Positions 62,195-64,000 of a stretch of 64,000 nucleotides of DNA are shown piece after piece. The stretch covers positions 1 through 64,000 of the forward strand of contig JADZEX010000081.1 of NCBI GenBank assembly GCA_020850355.1. Reading direction: 5' to 3'. Position 1 is the first letter of the stretch; each line of letters starts with the position of its first letter. The position numbers and the translations under genes are program-made. This DNA is from Fimbriimonadaceae bacterium (GTDB lineage Bacteria > Armatimonadota > UBA10988). The notes beneath the pieces are model-generated. The model was given only the letters and a program-made list of their open reading frames with translations, had not been told where the DNA came from and did no database searches.

Positions 62195-62437
62195 CTAGCC
62201 GTCGCGCTCCGCCAGCACGGCCTCGCGCAGCAGCGGCCACTCGGGGTGATCCGCGGCGATCCGCCAGCGATCCCCAGCGACGGTCCCGCCGAGGGGACCC
62301 AGGACCCCGGCCACCGCGGTCACGACCGCCGGCAGGCGGCTGGAGGGCCACAGCTCGATGGTCCCGTCGGGATGCAGCGCCCAGTCCAGATCGTCATGCC
62401 GGCGGAGCCGCAGCAGGGCATGGAGCAGGTCTGACAT
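62195..62437 (-). CDS. Small protein of unknown function
   Basis: This 80-residue reading frame (MSDLLHALLRLRRHDDLDWALHPDG with a break at ~15; ends LLREAVLAERDG) lies 7 bases after the acetyl xylan esterase stop. It has no clear SD, signal peptide or known motif. The regular alternation and position suggest a real translated product, though a chance frame in GC-rich DNA is possible. Confidence 0.4.
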   Translation of the reverse strand: MSDLLHALLRLRRHDDLDWALHPDGTIELWPSSRLPAVVTAVAGVLGPLGGTVAGDRWRIAADHPEWPLLREAVLAERDG

Positions 62438-62444
62438 CGGCTGG

Positions 62445-63731
62445 CTACGGCGCGGTGCGTTGCTGCTCCATGAAGGTCCCGTGGGCACTGTAGAAGGCGG
62501 CGTGGGCGTTGTTGCCGCCGCCGTGGCCGGCCAGGGGGAGGATCACCAGTTGCTTTGGGCAGGGCAGGGCGTTGTAGGCGGCGATCACGCCGGCTGGGGC
62601 GCAGGTGGTGTCGATCAGGCCGACGCCCAGCAGCGCCGCCTTGCACTTCACGCGGCGGGCGAAGTTGACCGCGTCGAAGTACCGACTGACCTCCAGGGCC
62701 TTCTCACTGTCGGGCTGGGGCCCCCAGCCGACCAGTCGCGGCCAGCCCGGCGAGCGGTTGGCGAGGTGGCCGGTGTGGTCGCAGAGCGCCGCCACATTGG
62801 CGCTGAGGGCGGTCACCGCCGGATGCAGCCCGGCCGTGATCAGCGACTGCCCGCCGCCCTGGCTGCCGCCTTGGACCACCATCGTGCGCTGGTTCCACTC
62901 CGGCTGTTTGGTGAGGAAGTCGATGGCGCGATAGCAGGAGAGGTACATCCGCAGGAAGTAGCTGGTCTCGCGATCCTCGCGCCCCTGGCCGCTGTAGCCC
63001 CGCAGCGTCGTGGCGTCGAGGTTCTTGTAGTAGTCGGCAGGCTGGTCGATGGGGCAGTCGTGGGCGATGATGTTGAACATCAGCCAGCCCTGGGTGGCCG
63101 GCCAGATCACCCAGTTGCGGTCGAGCGGGTAGACGCCCGCCCACTGCACCTGCAACTGCGCCGGCAGGTTGGTCTGGCCCTTCGGCCGCGCCAACTGCCC
63201 GTAGATCTTGGTCCCGCGAATGTTGTCGAGGGTGACCTTGAAGTACTCGATGTTGGGCTCGCCGACGTCGACCGGCTCCATCTGCACGTTCAGCGGCACC
63301 GCGGCCAGTTCGGCCAGCTTGGCCGCCCAGAAGGCGTCGAAATCGGCCGGTGGGGGCGCCGAGGGGCCGATCCGGTCGGGATCGAAGACCGCCCCGCCGA
63401 GGGCGTTGACCGGCGGCGCGCCCTCGACCTTGTACTGCACATTGAGCAGCAGCGTCCCGGCGTCGGCCCGCGTGCCGCTGACGGTGGCCTGGCCGTCGAC
63501 CAACGGTGCGGTGCCAGCGCTCAGTTGCGCCAGCCCGCCGTTCTGCACCCGCCACTGCACCTCGCCGGTCGCCGGCTGCCCGTCGGCCGTGGCGGCGATG
63601 CTCCAGGTGACGGTCTCGCCAGGGGCGTAGACCCCGGTTGGGTGATCCGGCGCGACCTCGACCTTGACCTCGGCGGCACAGGCCACCAGCGGGGCGAGCA
63701 GCAACCAGCAGAGCGAAAGGCGACGCAGCAT
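62445..63731 (-). CDS. Acetyl xylan esterase / CE7-type carbohydrate deacetylase, lipoprotein-like
   Basis: This 428-residue protein has a signal with a lipobox-like LVAC (LCWLLLAPLVAC). After an N-terminal beta domain (~20-125), an alpha/beta hydrolase of the AXE1/cephalosporin-C deacetylase family begins. The nucleophile Ser is in GGSQGGG, the Asp is in GLIDTTCAP and the His is in LAGHGG. It removes acetyl groups from xylan or acetylated sugars outside the cytoplasm. The ATG at 63731 is chosen because it gives the signal peptide. It is followed by a small unknown gene. Confidence 0.9.
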   Translation of the reverse strand: MLRRLSLCWLLLAPLVACAAEVKVEVAPDHPTGVYAPGETVTWSIAATADGQPATGEVQWRVQNGGLAQLSAGTAPLVDGQATVSGTRADAGTLLLNVQYKVEGAPPVNALGGAVFDPDRIGPSAPPPADFDAFWAAKLAELAAVPLNVQMEPVDVGEPNIEYFKVTLDNIRGTKIYGQLARPKGQTNLPAQLQVQWAGVYPLDRNWVIWPATQGWLMFNIIAHDCPIDQPADYYKNLDATTLRGYSGQGREDRETSYFLRMYLSCYRAIDFLTKQPEWNQRTMVVQGGSQGGGQSLITAGLHPAVTALSANVAALCDHTGHLANRSPGWPRLVGWGPQPDSEKALEVSRYFDAVNFARRVKCKAALLGVGLIDTTCAPAGVIAAYNALPCPKQLVILPLAGHGGGNNAHAAFYSAHGTFMEQQRTAP

Positions 63732-63823
63732 GGCCGAGCGCGGCACGGGCAGACTCCTGCAAGCGCGCCGACGATACCACAGCGGTGGGCCGGCGCCAAG
63801 CCGGGCGAACCGGCCGCGGCGTC

Positions 63824-63861
63824 CCCAAAGCAAACGGCCCGGTTCGGATTGAACCGGGCCG
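63824..63861 (-). terminator. Rho-independent terminator of the initiator tRNA gene
   Basis: A perfect 11-base stem (CGGCCCGGTTC, 63835-63845, with 63851-63861) and a 5-base loop lie directly downstream of the tRNA on the minus strand. The T-containing run TTTGCTTT follows, completing a classical intrinsic terminator. Confidence 0.85.
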
Positions 63862-63864
63862 CTA

Positions 63865-63938
63865 TAGCGGGGGCAGGATTCGAACCTGCGACCTGCGGGT
63901 TATGAGCCCGCCGAGCTACCAGACTGCTCCACCCCGCG
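63865..63938 (-). tRNA. tRNA-fMet (initiator, anticodon CAT)
   Basis: The 74-base gene folds into a standard cloverleaf. The acceptor begins CGCGGGG and ends CCCCGCT plus discriminator A. The D arm carries GGAGCAG...CTGGTAGCTC. The anticodon loop is CTCATAA, and the T arm is GCAGG-TTCGAAT-CCTGC. Three G-C pairs in the anticodon stem (GGG/CCC) and an unpaired first base mark it as the initiator. Position 1:72 is C-U rather than the usual C-A. CCA is not encoded; the next bases are TAG. Confidence 0.97.
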
Positions 63939-63950
63939 TCGGGGATCATC

Positions 63951-63979
63951 AAGGTAGCACCGCTCGCCGAAGCTGTCAA
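63951..63979 (-). promoter_or_regulatory. Consensus sigma70-type promoter of the initiator tRNA
   Basis: On the minus strand, TTGACA (63974-63979) is a perfect -35. A 17-base spacer separates it from the -10 TACCTT (63951-63956), four of six to consensus. The tRNA starts 12 bases after the -10, as expected for a short leader. This is the strongest promoter-like element seen in the window. Confidence 0.8.
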
Positions 63980-64000
63980 GAGGGATCGGCGGGCGATTTG

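Overview
The window is about 64 kb of very GC-rich bacterial DNA with dense coding and no gene-free stretch longer than 300 bases. An OprB-type porin, many signal peptides and a complete pst phosphate operon point to a diderm (two-membrane) bacterium. A flagellar cap gene (fliD) suggests motility. Many secreted glycoside-hydrolase-like proteins suggest life on plant or sulfated polysaccharides. The style resembles Armatimonadota or another little-studied saprophytic phylum (planctomycete- or hydrogenedentes-like), but this is an inference: no phylogenetic marker longer than a tRNA is present. Nothing looks like a prophage, insertion sequence or CRISPR array.

Layout. (1) 1-2023: an edge tandem repeat, then a D-threonine-aldolase/D-serine-dehydratase-like PLP enzyme and an amidohydrolase. 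(2) 2190-6601: an apparent operon of a TPR-containing family 2 glycosyltransferase, a helix-turn-helix protein with a degenerate receiver, and FliD carrying an EF-hand loop. (3) 6654-10941: nitrilase-like amidase, sulfatase and N-acyl-D-amino-acid deacylase in one operon. (4) 11042-24197: sugar-type oxidoreductases, a creatininase-like hydrolase, a double GNAT protein and two giant secreted carbohydrate-active-like proteins. (5) 24448-26377: a 7Fe ferredoxin and a secreted protein of unknown function. (6) 26472-33356: a six-gene, mostly stop-start-overlapping cassette with a nucleotidyltransferase-sugar kinase fusion, an NAD sugar epimerase, a split transketolase, a zinc-type dehydrogenase and a HAD-phosphotransferase fusion. 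It looks like a pathway for an activated, unusual sugar. (7) 33564-47837: a double-receiver response regulator, an OprB porin, three very large secreted glycosidase-like proteins and an Fe-S aldo/keto reductase, resembling a SusCD-free polysaccharide utilization locus. (8) 47834-54111: a secreted TPR-CHAT protease-like protein, a beta-propeller protein, and a divergent TPR protein whose N-terminus resembles an M48 peptidase without its HEXXH. (9) 54126-58688: pstSCAB-phoU with a three-unit, 11-base Pho box upstream. (10) 58691-63938: another giant secreted glycosidase-like protein, a small unknown protein, an acetyl xylan esterase and an initiator tRNA with a consensus promoter and a terminator.

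How the genes may work together. Outer-membrane uptake (OprB), secreted GH2, GH-A, GH123-like and NPCBM enzymes, an acetyl esterase and a sulfatase could dismantle decorated polysaccharides. The three aldo/keto reductases and the Gfo/Idh/MocA protein could handle the released sugars. Separate themes are D-amino-acid turnover, activated-sugar synthesis (possibly for surface or flagellar glycans) and phosphate-starvation control. Functions are read from motifs by eye; no database search was possible.
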